DNA from: JAZDCJ01 sp036311985
GTDB lineage: Bacteria; Actinomycetota; Actinomycetes; Actinomycetales; Micrococcaceae
NCBI RefSeq assembly: GCF_036311985.1
Contig: NZ_JAZDCJ010000013.1
Direction: 5' to 3' (one strand)
DNA: 64,000 bases
Shown here: one piece after another, positions 40,557-49,492 of the stretch
How the letters are laid out: each line of letters begins with the position of its first letter
Position numbering within the stretch: the first letter of the stretch is position 1
Translations under genes and position numbers: made by a program
Notes under the pieces: generated by a model
The model's input: only the letters and a program-made list of their open reading frames with translations
Databases searched by the model: none
What the model was told of the DNA's origin: nothing

Positions 40557-42092
40557 ATGGAAAACGCACCTGTTGAGAGTTCCTCCTTCCGCTGGGTCCG
40601 GGGGCTGGGCGTGAAGCGCAGCGAGGACCGCTGGCTTGGCGGCGTCGCGGCCGGCATCGGCCGCCGCTTCGGCATCGACCCCGTCCTGTCCCGCGGCATC
40701 GTGGTGGTGCTGGCGCTCTTCACGGGCATCGGCGTCCTCGCCTACGGCCTGGCCTGGGCGCTGCTGCCCGGTCCCGACGGCCGGATCCACGCCCAGGAAG
40801 CCGGCCGGGGTCGCTGGAGCGGGGGCATGACCGGCGCGCTCGTCGTCTCGGTCCTGGGCCTGTTCGGCTTCTCCGGCCCGTTCGAGCCCTGGGCCGCGTC
40901 CGGCTGGTACAGCTGGTGGGGCGGGGCCTTCTGGACCGCCGTCGTCGCCGCGCTGGTGATCTGGGCGATCGCGTCCTCGCGCTCCCGGAACGCCGGCAGT
41001 GCGGGGTACGACGCCGGGGCCCCCTTCCCCGCGCACGGCACCCCTCCCGACCCCGGGCGGGGCGACGCCCCGGGAGACGGTTCCGGCTCCCCCGGGGGCG
41101 ACGCTTCCGGCAGCTACGCCTCCGACGCCTCCGGCGAGCGCCCCGGAGCGGAGCCCCATCCGTCTCCCGCCGGGGGCGCCACCGCCGGGTCCGACGACGC
41201 CCGCGGCCAGGCCACGGCGTCGTACCCCTTCGCCGACGGCGGGCACACCACCCCGATCACCACCCCCTTGAACGAAAGCGAGGCCGACATGGACCGGCCC
41301 CACGGATTCGCCTCCACTCCCGCCGGCGACGGCCCCACGGGCCGGGTCGACGGCGGCTCCTACTCCCCGACGCTGCCCCTCGGCGCGACGGCCTACGACG
41401 TCCCGCCCCCGCCGCCCGCGCCGGCCCCCCCGACGGGTCCGACGACTCCGGCGCTGTCCGGATCGACGACGGCGATCGTGCTGGGCCTGGCCGTCCTGGC
41501 CGCGGGCGGCACGGTGCTGGCCGAGCTGCTGGACCTGATCGACCTCGGCGGCAAGACGGCCGCGGTGGCCATGGCGGTAGCGCTCGTCATCCTCGGCGCC
41601 GGGCTCGTCGGCGCGGCGCTGCGGCGCCACACGGGGGGCGGGCTGACCGGCTGGGCCGTCGTCGCGCTCGTCCCGGCGCTCCTGATCGGGGGCATGACCG
41701 CCAACTCGGTGGTCCACCAGCGCGGCGTGTTCGGCGTGAACCTGCCCGTGGAGATCGAGGAGAACGGCAGCTACACCTACGTCTTCGCCAACAGCGACCT
41801 CGACCTCACGCACTACGGCCGGGAGCTCGAGCGCGACACGACCCTCGAAGTGGCCACGGTGTTCAGCAACGCCTCGATCACCGTTCCCGACAACATCCCC
41901 GTGGTCATCAAGGCGTCGAGCGCGTTCTACAACCTCGAGGTCCACCGTGCATCCGGCACCGTCCGCTACTCCGGGATCGGCAGCCAGGACAACATCCAGG
42001 TCAACCCAGAGGCCGAGGGCCCCACCTTGACCATCATCCTCAACGGCGCCTTCAACAGCGTCGAGGTCGACACCCAGGAGGTCACGCGATGA
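40557..42092 (+). CDS. PspC-domain membrane protein with C-terminal toastrack-like domain
   Basis: This 511-residue protein has a PspC domain (residues 17-72) including a membrane helix, and a second hydrophobic pair up to about 140. A Gly/Pro/Ser-rich linker of about 150 residues and about four membrane helices (305-400) follow. The extracytoplasmic C-terminus (about 405-511) is built of short strands with repeated V-x-V/N-x-S patterns, like LiaF/toastrack domains. Such proteins are linked to envelope stress signalling. An ATG at 40548 is in frame, but GGAAGG lies 9 nt before the ATG at 40557, which I prefer. It overlaps the next gene (ATGA). Confidence 0.8.
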   Translation: MENAPVESSSFRWVRGLGVKRSEDRWLGGVAAGIGRRFGIDPVLSRGIVVVLALFTGIGVLAYGLAWALLPGPDGRIHAQEAGRGRWSGGMTGALVVSVLGLFGFSGPFEPWAASGWYSWWGGAFWTAVVAALVIWAIASSRSRNAGSAGYDAGAPFPAHGTPPDPGRGDAPGDGSGSPGGDASGSYASDASGERPGAEPHPSPAGGATAGSDDARGQATASYPFADGGHTTPITTPLNESEADMDRPHGFASTPAGDGPTGRVDGGSYSPTLPLGATAYDVPPPPPAPAPPTGPTTPALSGSTTAIVLGLAVLAAGGTVLAELLDLIDLGGKTAAVAMAVALVILGAGLVGAALRRHTGGGLTGWAVVALVPALLIGGMTANSVVHQRGVFGVNLPVEIEENGSYTYVFANSDLDLTHYGRELERDTTLEVATVFSNASITVPDNIPVVIKASSAFYNLEVHRASGTVRYSGIGSQDNIQVNPEAEGPTLTIILNGAFNSVEVDTQEVTR

Positions 42093-42334
42093 ACGACTAC
42101 ACCAGCCCCGAGGACACCCAGCGGCAGGATCCGGGGCAGGAGGAGGTCCGGCTTCCGGTCGGGACGCTCGTGTTCGGGCTCGTCGTCGTCGCGATCGGCC
42201 TGCTGATGCTCGTCTCCCTGCTCTACAGCTTCACGCTGGACCCGGCCATCACGATCGTCTCGCTCGTCGTCGGCGCCGGGCTGCTGCTCGTCATCGGCGG
42301 CATCGCGAGCGGCCGGCGTCGACAGCGCGGCTGA
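42089..42334 (+). CDS. Small two-TM membrane protein (81 aa)
   Basis: This 81-residue protein has a polar N-terminal tail (about 22 residues), two membrane helices (about 23-47 and 53-73) and a short basic tail (SGRRRQRG). Its ATG overlaps the stop of the PspC/toastrack gene by 4 nt, so it is co-translated and probably acts with it in the membrane. I do not recognise the family. Confidence 0.8.
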   Translation: MNDYTSPEDTQRQDPGQEEVRLPVGTLVFGLVVVAIGLLMLVSLLYSFTLDPAITIVSLVVGAGLLLVIGGIASGRRRQRG

Positions 42335-42347
42335 GCCCCGCCCGAGC

Positions 42348-42383
42348 GGGGCGGCCGGCCCGCACCCCGCGGCCGGCCGCCCC
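42348..42383 (+). terminator. Stem-loop after the PspC/toastrack operon
   Basis: A perfect 13-bp stem (42348-42360 with 42371-42383) has a 10-nt loop and is followed by CTTTTCC. It starts 14 nt after the small membrane gene and precedes the small PspC gene, whose expression may therefore be separate or reduced. Confidence 0.65.
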
Positions 42384-42426
42384 GCACCCTTTTCCCCGAC
42401 ACCACCGACATGAAAGGCTGTCACCC

Positions 42427-42672
42427 ATGGACTCCTTCTTCTCCACCCTCCGCTCCATCCCCTTCCGCCGCGGACCGCAGCGGATCCTCGGCGGAATCGC
42501 CGGGGGCATCGCCGCCAAGACCGGATGGGACGTGACGCTGGTCCGGATCGCGATCCTGTTGAGCTTCCTGCTCCCCTTCGTCGGGATCGCCACCTACCTC
42601 GTGGCCTGGCTGCTCCTGCCCTACCAGGACGGTTCCATCCCGCTCGAGAAGTTCATCGGCCAGCGCCCGTAG
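42427..42672 (+). CDS. Small PspC-domain protein
   Basis: This 81-residue protein consists almost only of a PspC domain. It has the GGIAGGIAAKTGWDVTLVRI block and a membrane helix ending LVAWLLLPYQ. PspC proteins take part in the phage-shock envelope response in other bacteria, by regulator sequestration or membrane support. GAAAGG precedes the ATG. It is the third PspC domain in this locus, after those fused to the kinase and to the toastrack-like protein. Confidence 0.92.
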   Translation: MDSFFSTLRSIPFRRGPQRILGGIAGGIAAKTGWDVTLVRIAILLSFLLPFVGIATYLVAWLLLPYQDGSIPLEKFIGQRP

Positions 42673-42856
42673 CACCCCGGCCACCCCTCACGCCGACCGC
42701 CCCGCGGGCCGCGCCACCGAAGCGCGGCCCGCGTGGCGTGGTCATGTGGTGGCCGTTACATCACACTGCTTGCTAGCATCGGGGCAGGGCCCAGCGTCGT
42801 GCTCACCACTTGGACCCCTGACGGGGCGAGCACCAGACGAAAGCTGAACACACCAC

Positions 42857-43885
<1,029 letters not shown>

Positions 43886-43924
43886 GCACCGCCGCGCGGA
43901 ACGGCCGGGGCTAGGCTGGCGAGC

Positions 43925-44647
43925 ATGGAACTGGAATCGGGAACCCGCGCGATCATCGCCCTGGCGTGGGCGCGCCGGCTGGGGCTGGCGGATTCGGCCC
44001 TGCAGGACGCGGCGCTCGGGGCAGCCGCGGAGCGGCTCACGGTGGAGTCGGACGACGGAACGGTGCGCTTCCTGCGGCTCCTGCGCGGCTCGGTGCTGTG
44101 CGCGCCGGCCTGGTTCCTGGAGGCGTCCGGGGCGTACGACGACGATGCCCTCGCCCAGGAGTCGGGGCTCGTGCAGCTCGTCCGCGCCCACGGCGGCAGC
44201 GACGGGACCCGCGGCATCGGCGAGGAGGCCCTGTACTACGTCGACGAGCCGCTCGACGTCGCCGAATCGGACACGACCGTGGTCTCCTTCGATCCCGCCC
44301 ATGCCCACGAGCTCGAGGCCGCGTGCCCGCGGGACGATGTGTCCGGGATCGACCTCGCCCGGCGCGCCAGCACCTTCACCCTCCTGGCCGAGGAGGGCCA
44401 CGCCCCGCTCGCGGGGGCCGGCTTCGACGTCTGGGAGGGCCTCATCGCGGACGTAGGGGTACTGACCGTGCCGCCGCTGCGCCGCCACGGCCTGGCCAGC
44501 TACATCGCGGCGGTGGCCGTGGACGAGGCGCTCTCCGAGGGCTACATCCCGCAGTGGCGGGCCGCCGTGAGCCACCGCGCCGCGCACCTGACCGCGGACG
44601 GATTGGGGTTCGTCCTCACGGGGTCGCTGACGCAAGCCAGGATCTGA
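43925..44647 (+). CDS. GNAT-like N-acetyltransferase
   Basis: This 240-residue protein has a GNAT-like C-terminal half. GFDVWEGLIADVGVLTVPP is followed by an R-R-H-G-L-A acetyl-CoA loop and WRAAVSHRAAHLTADGLGF. The N-terminal half is less typical. TAGGCT (43912-43917) ends 7 nt before the ATG, and no ribosome-binding site is present, so the mRNA is probably leaderless. The substrate is unknown. It lies after pfkA and converges on ygfZ, separated by a hairpin. Confidence 0.8.
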   Translation: MELESGTRAIIALAWARRLGLADSALQDAALGAAAERLTVESDDGTVRFLRLLRGSVLCAPAWFLEASGAYDDDALAQESGLVQLVRAHGGSDGTRGIGEEALYYVDEPLDVAESDTTVVSFDPAHAHELEAACPRDDVSGIDLARRASTFTLLAEEGHAPLAGAGFDVWEGLIADVGVLTVPPLRRHGLASYIAAVAVDEALSEGYIPQWRAAVSHRAAHLTADGLGFVLTGSLTQARI

Positions 44648-44664
44648 CCCGGAGCCGGGCCACC

Positions 44665-44687
44665 GGGACACGGGCCACCCGGGTCCC
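44665..44687. terminator. Stem-loop between GNAT gene and ygfZ
   Basis: A 10-bp stem with one mismatch (44665-44674 with 44678-44687) and a 3-nt loop lies between two convergent genes. A lone copy of CCGGCGTCGT follows at 44691-44700. Confidence 0.5.
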
Positions 44688-44719
44688 GCCCCGGCGTCGT
44701 CCGGCGGTTCCCGGCGTTG

Positions 44720-45793
44720 CTACCGCGGGCCGCGGAGGAAGCCCTGCTGGCGCCCGACGACCTGCCCGGCATCCGGGGCGACGACGATCTGCTGCGTCGC
44801 CGGATAGGAGTCGTCGCCGGAGCGGACGGTGAGTTCGGCGTCGGGGTCCGTGGACCTCTTGAGGACCGCGAGCGCGATCGGACCCGCCTCGTGGTGCAGC
44901 GCGGCGGACGTCAGGCGGCCGACGACCTTGCCGCCGAGGACCACCTCGCTGCCGGGCTCGGGCAGCGTGTGGAGGCTGCCGTCGAGGTCGAGGAAGACGA
45001 GGCGGCGCGGCGGGTGGCCCAGGTTGTGCACGCGCGCGACCGTTTCCTGGCCCTTGTAGCAGCCCTTGCTCAGATGCACGGCGGTGCGCAGCAGATCCAG
45101 TTCGTGCGGGATGGTCTTCTCGTCCGTGTCCACGCCCATGCGGGGCCGCCACGCGGCGATGCGCAGCGCCTCGACGGCCAGCGTCCCGGCGAGCGGCAGC
45201 CCCTGAACGGCGTCCTCGAGGCCGGCGGCGGGGACGAGGTACTCGAGCCACGTGCGCCCGGCCGCGGGATGCCCGCCGGTGGAATAGGCGTAGCCGCCGT
45301 CGCTGACGCCGGGCCACGGATCCCGCCAGACGGTGTTCCCGGCGAGGCCGGGCAGCTCGCGCGCTGAGCCGACGACGGCCCATTCCGCGCTCGCGTCGGC
45401 GACCTCGACGCGGAGCATGAACCGCATCGAGTCGAGCCAGGCGGCGAGCGGTGCCGCCTCGTCGCGCTCGACGACGAGCCACGTCGTCGCGCCGTCGTCG
45501 ACGACGCGGCAGTCGTGCTCGATCCGGCCCTGCAGGTTCAGGAAGAGGGCCTCGGTGGACGCTCCCGGACTCAGCGAGGTGGTGGCCTGCGAGGAGAGCG
45601 TGTTGAGCCAGCCCAGGCGATCGGGCCCGGCGACCGTGACGACGCCGCGGTGGGACAGGTCCGCCACGGCCTCCCCGGCTTCGAGGCGGCGCTGTTCGGG
45701 AAGGGGCTCGCCGTAGTGCGCGGCGACGCCCGCGTCGGGCCCCGAGCCCTCGACGGCGCCGGGGCGGGACAGCAGCGGGGAGCGGCGGGACAT
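44720..45793 (-). CDS. ygfZ: Folate-binding protein YgfZ (GcvT-like)
   Basis: YgfZ (357 residues) is a folate-binding protein that supports assembly or repair of some iron-sulfur enzymes. It has the GcvT-like fold and the diagnostic motif KGCYKGQE at residues 243-250. The start shares a base with the stop of the upstream nitrobindin-like gene (TGATG), so the two are translationally coupled. From memory, ygfZ, nitrobindin, glnR and mshD are neighbours in other actinobacteria too, as they are here. Confidence 0.92.
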   Translation of the reverse strand: MSRRSPLLSRPGAVEGSGPDAGVAAHYGEPLPEQRRLEAGEAVADLSHRGVVTVAGPDRLGWLNTLSSQATTSLSPGASTEALFLNLQGRIEHDCRVVDDGATTWLVVERDEAAPLAAWLDSMRFMLRVEVADASAEWAVVGSARELPGLAGNTVWRDPWPGVSDGGYAYSTGGHPAAGRTWLEYLVPAAGLEDAVQGLPLAGTLAVEALRIAAWRPRMGVDTDEKTIPHELDLLRTAVHLSKGCYKGQETVARVHNLGHPPRRLVFLDLDGSLHTLPEPGSEVVLGGKVVGRLTSAALHHEAGPIALAVLKRSTDPDAELTVRSGDDSYPATQQIVVAPDAGQVVGRQQGFLRGPR

Positions 45794-46392
45794 CAGGAGC
45801 CCTTCTTGAGCGCCGCGGAGGCGTGGGCCTTGAGCCCGGACCCGTCGACGGCCACGTCCCAGCGCCAGAAGAGGTCGCCGTTGACGAGTCCGTAGATGCG
45901 GGTCGCGGAGGCGTAGTCCTTGGCGTTGGTCCCGCGCATCACGAGGTCGGTGGCGAGCTGGATCTTGGGGCCGGCGATCACGCCGTAGTAGAGCTCGCTC
46001 ACCCCGCCCGGGTGCACCACGTTGACCTGCAGGTTGAACCCGCCCTCGGGATTGCGCAGCTTCTCGACGTCCTCGGCGTTGCGGAGGGCGGGGACGATCT
46101 CGGCCGGGACCATGCCGGGCCCGCCGTCGGAATCGACCTGCTGCCGGTCCAGCGACCAGAACCCCGTCTCGACGGTGAGCGGGCGGAGGCGCGCCCCGGA
46201 TTCGTCGGTCAGCCAGCTCTCGGCCCGGTACTCGAGGTAGGGCAGGCCACGCTGGGTGAACTCGACGCGCTGGGCGAAGAAGGCGTCGTCGCCCTCACCC
46301 TCGCCTAGCCGACCGGTGCCTTCCCAGACGCCGAGCAGCCAGGACAGCGGAACGAGCTCGGGCGTGAGGTCCGTGGGGATGTCGATCGCCAT
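45793..46392 (-). CDS. Nitrobindin-like heme-binding beta-barrel protein
   Basis: This 199-residue protein has the motif GVWEGTG (21-27), the GxWxGxG signature of nitrobindin/DUF1794 proteins. These form a 10-stranded barrel holding heme and can isomerise peroxynitrite. The C-terminal end has a His in LKAHASAALKK at the place of the heme ligand. It is the first of a two-gene unit with ygfZ (one-base overlap), which fits a link between reactive nitrogen species and iron-sulfur repair. That link is inference. Confidence 0.88.
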   Translation of the reverse strand: MAIDIPTDLTPELVPLSWLLGVWEGTGRLGEGEGDDAFFAQRVEFTQRGLPYLEYRAESWLTDESGARLRPLTVETGFWSLDRQQVDSDGGPGMVPAEIVPALRNAEDVEKLRNPEGGFNLQVNVVHPGGVSELYYGVIAGPKIQLATDLVMRGTNAKDYASATRIYGLVNGDLFWRWDVAVDGSGLKAHASAALKKGS

Positions 46393-46409
46393 GGATGCGG
46401 TCCCTGGGG

Positions 46410-46529
46410 CTACTTCTGGCCCTTGAACAGGCGGGATACCACGAGCCCGGCGAAGGCGGCCATGCCGATGCCCGCGACGACGAGGAGGCCGATGAAGAAG
46501 ATTTCCAGAGCCAGGTAGTTATCATGCAT
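46410..46529 (-). CDS. Small membrane protein (39 aa)
   Basis: This is a 39-residue single-pass membrane protein: MHDNYLALEIFFIGLLVVAG, then a short hydrophobic stretch, ending VVSRLFKGQK. Residues 8-32 are hydrophobic and the tail is basic. On the minus strand TAGTAT (46541-46536) ends 6 nt before the ATG, so the transcript is probably leaderless. It lies 17 nt upstream of the nitrobindin-like gene and may be in one operon with it and ygfZ. I do not recognise the family. Confidence 0.7.
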   Translation of the reverse strand: MHDNYLALEIFFIGLLVVAGIGMAAFAGLVVSRLFKGQK

Positions 46530-46608
46530 GGCTCCATACTAGCCCGGGCTCCGTGCGGGCCCCGACCCGTGTGACGCGTCGCATGGGGACCGCCCGGCAC
46601 CCCGCGCG

Positions 46609-47367
46609 TCAGCGCAGGACGAGCCGTTCGACGAAGTACAGGGGCGCGCCGGAGGCGAGGACGGGCAGGAGACCGGTCGCGATGGCGCCGGTCGTCGTGG
46701 ACGGGCCGCCTTCCGAGACGACGAGTGCGCGGGCGCCGGCCACGACGACGCCCGCGACCGCGCCGACGACGACGGCGGGCCACAACCCGACGTCGGCCAC
46801 GAGGATGCTCGCAGTGCCGGCGACGAGCGCCGCGACCACGAGGGCCAGGGGGCCCGTGATGCGGTCCGGCCAGCGGATCGACGAGACCAGGACGGCGGCG
46901 GCCAGGCCCAGCCCGGACAGCAGCATGAGTGAGGAGTTGGAGGCGTTCGGGGCCAAGCGGTCCGCCGCGACCCAGCCGGAGCCGAGGACCGCGACGAGGA
47001 CGCCGGCCATCCCGCCGAGCGTGGACTCGAGGCGCTTGCGCTCGCCCGTGCCGCGCAACAACTGCACCATGAAGATGCCGAGCGTGCCGACGGCCGCACA
47101 GGAGGCCATCCAGAACATCGGCTGCGGCATCGGGGTCGAGGCGGCGAGCGTGGCGGCCGCGAGGCCGGACACGCCGATGACCCCGGACAGGGCCCAGGGC
47201 GCGGGCAGGTCCAGCAGGCGCGGCCAGCCGGCCGCGAAGACGAGCACGCCCACGGCCGCGACGAGCCAGACGGCCGGTCCGGAGACGGACGGCGTCCCGG
47301 CGTAGCTCGCGGCCACGAGCAGGGCGGTGGCAAGCAGGGCGGTCCCGGCGGTGGTCTTGGTCCTCAC
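46609..47367 (-). CDS. Integral membrane protein, 7-8 TM, unknown function
   Basis: This 252-residue protein is hydrophobic throughout, with about seven to eight membrane helices separated by short loops and a conserved-looking loop VQLLRGTGERKRLESTLGG. The start is GTG at 47367 (MRTKTTAGTALLATALLVA). A GGAGG is only one base away, so a GCAGGA further upstream may be the real ribosome-binding site. It is divergent from glnR. Its order upstream of glnR-mshD suggests a conserved actinobacterial membrane protein, but I cannot assign a role. Confidence 0.8.
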   Translation of the reverse strand: MRTKTTAGTALLATALLVAASYAGTPSVSGPAVWLVAAVGVLVFAAGWPRLLDLPAPWALSGVIGVSGLAAATLAASTPMPQPMFWMASCAAVGTLGIFMVQLLRGTGERKRLESTLGGMAGVLVAVLGSGWVAADRLAPNASNSSLMLLSGLGLAAAVLVSSIRWPDRITGPLALVVAALVAGTASILVADVGLWPAVVVGAVAGVVVAGARALVVSEGGPSTTTGAIATGLLPVLASGAPLYFVERLVLR

Positions 47368-47576
47368 GCCTCCATCCTGCCCTATCGCCTCCCGGCCCGC
47401 TCCCCTGCCGGCCCCCGCCGCCCCTGACCGTCCCGGGCCGCGTCCCGGTGATGTCCCCCGGGATGTCCCCTGGATGTCACCGCGGTGTCCCGGCCGTAGC
47501 CCCGCGATGGCGCGCCGGTGGCGGGGATGTGTCCGTCCCGTGACGCGGCGGAACCTCCCGGAGGACGGTCCCGATC

Positions 47577-47582
47577 TATACT
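47577..47582 (+). promoter_or_regulatory. Candidate glnR -10 box
   Basis: TATACT lies 58 nt before the glnR ATG, a plausible leadered promoter together with the GGAGG ribosome-binding site. No convincing -35 element is visible at 17-18 nt. The upstream part of the gap (47368-47570) shows no other clear element. Confidence 0.35.
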
Positions 47583-47640
47583 GGAGCAACCCCGGACCCA
47601 ACGGCGAGCTTCGGTTCAAGAGGCCGTGAGGAGGCGCGGA

Positions 47641-48345
47641 ATGGCCAGCATCATGCTCCTGACCAACGCAGCAGGACCGTCGATCGACGTGCTCCCGGCG
47701 TTGGAGCTGCTTTCCCACGAGGTGAGGATCTTCCCGGCGTCCGCGACGGCGCTCCTGGACGCCGAGCGCGCCGACGTCGTCATGGTCGACGCCCGCAAGG
47801 ACCTCTCCGGCTCCCGTTCCCTGTGCCAGCTGCTGCGCACGACCGGCCTCTCGGCCCCCGTCATCCTGATCCTCACCGAGGGCGGCATGGCCGCGGTCTC
47901 CTCGCTCTGGCAGGCAGACGACGTGGTCCTGGACACCGCGGGCCCCGCCGAGGTCGAGGCGCGGCTGCGCCTGGCCACCGTCAAGCCGTCCGATTCCGGC
48001 GGCGACCCGTCGGAGATCCGCGCGGCCGGCGTCGTCATCGACGAGGCGAGCTACACCGCCAAGGTCCACGGCGAGCCCCTGAACCTGACCTACAAGGAGT
48101 TCGAGCTCCTGAAGTACCTCGCGCAGCATCCGGGCCGCGTCTTCACGCGCGACCAGCTCCTGCACGAGGTCTGGGGCTACGACTACTACGGCGGCACGCG
48201 CACCGTCGACGTCCACGTCCGGCGCCTGCGCGCCAAGCTCGGCGCGGACCACGAGCAACTCATCGGCACGGTCCGCAACGTCGGGTACCGCTTCGCGAAC
48301 GCCCGCTCCGGCGCCGAGGAGGGCGCGGTCGTCGACGCGGGCTGA
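47641..48345 (+). CDS. glnR: Nitrogen regulator GlnR (OmpR-type orphan response regulator)
   Basis: GlnR (234 residues) is the actinobacterial global nitrogen regulator. The receiver-like domain (1-110) has Asp50 in VVMVDARKDLSGSRSLCQLL but lacks a normal acidic pocket at its start, as known for orphan GlnR proteins. The winged-helix domain has YKEFELLKYLAQHPGRVFTR and GTRTVDVHVRRLRAKLG. It matches Streptomyces GlnR closely from memory. GGAGG lies 5 nt before the ATG. It is followed by mshD. Confidence 0.93.
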   Translation: MASIMLLTNAAGPSIDVLPALELLSHEVRIFPASATALLDAERADVVMVDARKDLSGSRSLCQLLRTTGLSAPVILILTEGGMAAVSSLWQADDVVLDTAGPAEVEARLRLATVKPSDSGGDPSEIRAAGVVIDEASYTAKVHGEPLNLTYKEFELLKYLAQHPGRVFTRDQLLHEVWGYDYYGGTRTVDVHVRRLRAKLGADHEQLIGTVRNVGYRFANARSGAEEGAVVDAG

Positions 48346-48395
48346 GCCCCGGCCCGCACTCCCCTTCGCCCGGCGCCCGGCGCTATGTTGGTTCC

Positions 48396-49403
48396 ATGAG
48401 CGCCACGGAAAGCACCGACTGGACCATCACGACCCTGGCGGGCACGCCCGACGCCGATCTGCTGGGCCCGCTGCGGGCCCTCGCGGCCGCCGCCGAGGAC
48501 TCCGACGGCAACCCCCCTTTGAGCGAGCAGACGCTCGTGGAGCTGGGGACCAATGACGACGCCGATGCCCTCTTGGGTGCCTACGCCTACCTCTCCGACG
48601 GCGAGGGGCGGGACTCGGCCGAGCTCGTCGGGCTCGCCGTCGCCGTCCACGCGCGCCCGGGCGCGTCCCACGGGACGCTCGAGCTCGTCGTGCATCCCGA
48701 CTACCGCAACGACGGGATCGGCACGGGCCTCGTCGAGACGCTCGCGGCCCGCGTGGACCTCGGCGGCTACCAGGCCTGGTCCCACGGAAACCACGCCGGA
48801 GCGGCCCGGCTCGCCGAACGCCACGGCTTCGCCTCCGTCCGCGAGCTGTGGCGGATGCGGCTCGTGCACCACGAGGTCGTCGACGAGCCCCGTCTGCCCG
48901 ACGGCGTCACGCTGCGCGCGTTCGTTCCCGGGCAGGACGAGGAGGCGTGGCTCGCGGCCAATGCCGCCGCCTTCGCCGACCACGCCGAGCAGGGCTCGCT
49001 GACGCGGCGCGACCTGCTGGCCCGCATGGACGAGGACTGGTTCGACCCGGCCGGCTTCCTGCTGGCGGTCGACGCCGGGGACCGGATCCTGGGATTCCAC
49101 TGGACCAAGGTCCATCCCGCCGTGGCGAGCCGGACCACGGGCGAGCACTCCGCGATCGGCGAGGTGTACGTCGTCGGAGTCGTGCCGCAGGCCCAGGGCA
49201 CCGGCCTGGGCAAGGCGCTGACCCTGGCCGGGATCCGGCACCTTCAGGAGCAGGGCCTCCAGGCCGTCATGCTCTACGTGGACGCGGACAACACGGCCGC
49301 GGTCGGCCTCTACCGGAAGCTCGGCTTCACGCGCTGGGACGTCGACGTCATGTATGCGCGGGCCGCCGTGGAGGCAGCCGGACCGGCGGCCTCCGGCGGG
49401 TAA
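48396..49403 (+). CDS. mshD: Mycothiol synthase MshD
   Basis: MshD (335 residues) acetylates Cys-GlcN-Ins to form mycothiol, the main low-molecular-weight thiol of actinobacteria. It has two GNAT domains. The N-terminal one includes LELVVHPDYRNDGIGTGLVE, and the C-terminal one includes VYVVGVVPQAQGTGLGKALT and a late VDADNTAAVGLYRKLGF. TATGTT (48384-48389) ends 6 nt before the ATG and no ribosome-binding site is present, so the transcript is probably leaderless. It lies between glnR and ppk1 and ends at a hairpin. Confidence 0.94.
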   Translation: MSATESTDWTITTLAGTPDADLLGPLRALAAAAEDSDGNPPLSEQTLVELGTNDDADALLGAYAYLSDGEGRDSAELVGLAVAVHARPGASHGTLELVVHPDYRNDGIGTGLVETLAARVDLGGYQAWSHGNHAGAARLAERHGFASVRELWRMRLVHHEVVDEPRLPDGVTLRAFVPGQDEEAWLAANAAAFADHAEQGSLTRRDLLARMDEDWFDPAGFLLAVDAGDRILGFHWTKVHPAVASRTTGEHSAIGEVYVVGVVPQAQGTGLGKALTLAGIRHLQEQGLQAVMLYVDADNTAAVGLYRKLGFTRWDVDVMYARAAVEAAGPAASGG

Positions 49404-49420
49404 AGTGAAACCCAACGCGA

Positions 49421-49453
49421 CGCCGCGGGCCGCGCAGGCGCGGGCCCGCGGCG
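49421..49453 (+). terminator. Terminator of mshD
   Basis: A stem of about 14 bp with a single bulge (49421-49434 with 49439-49453) and a 4-nt loop is followed by a T4 run at 49462. It lies 18 nt after the mshD stop and before ppk1. Confidence 0.7.
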
Positions 49454-49492
49454 CCCACCCCCTTTTCCACTGCAAGCGATAAGGACCTGGCG

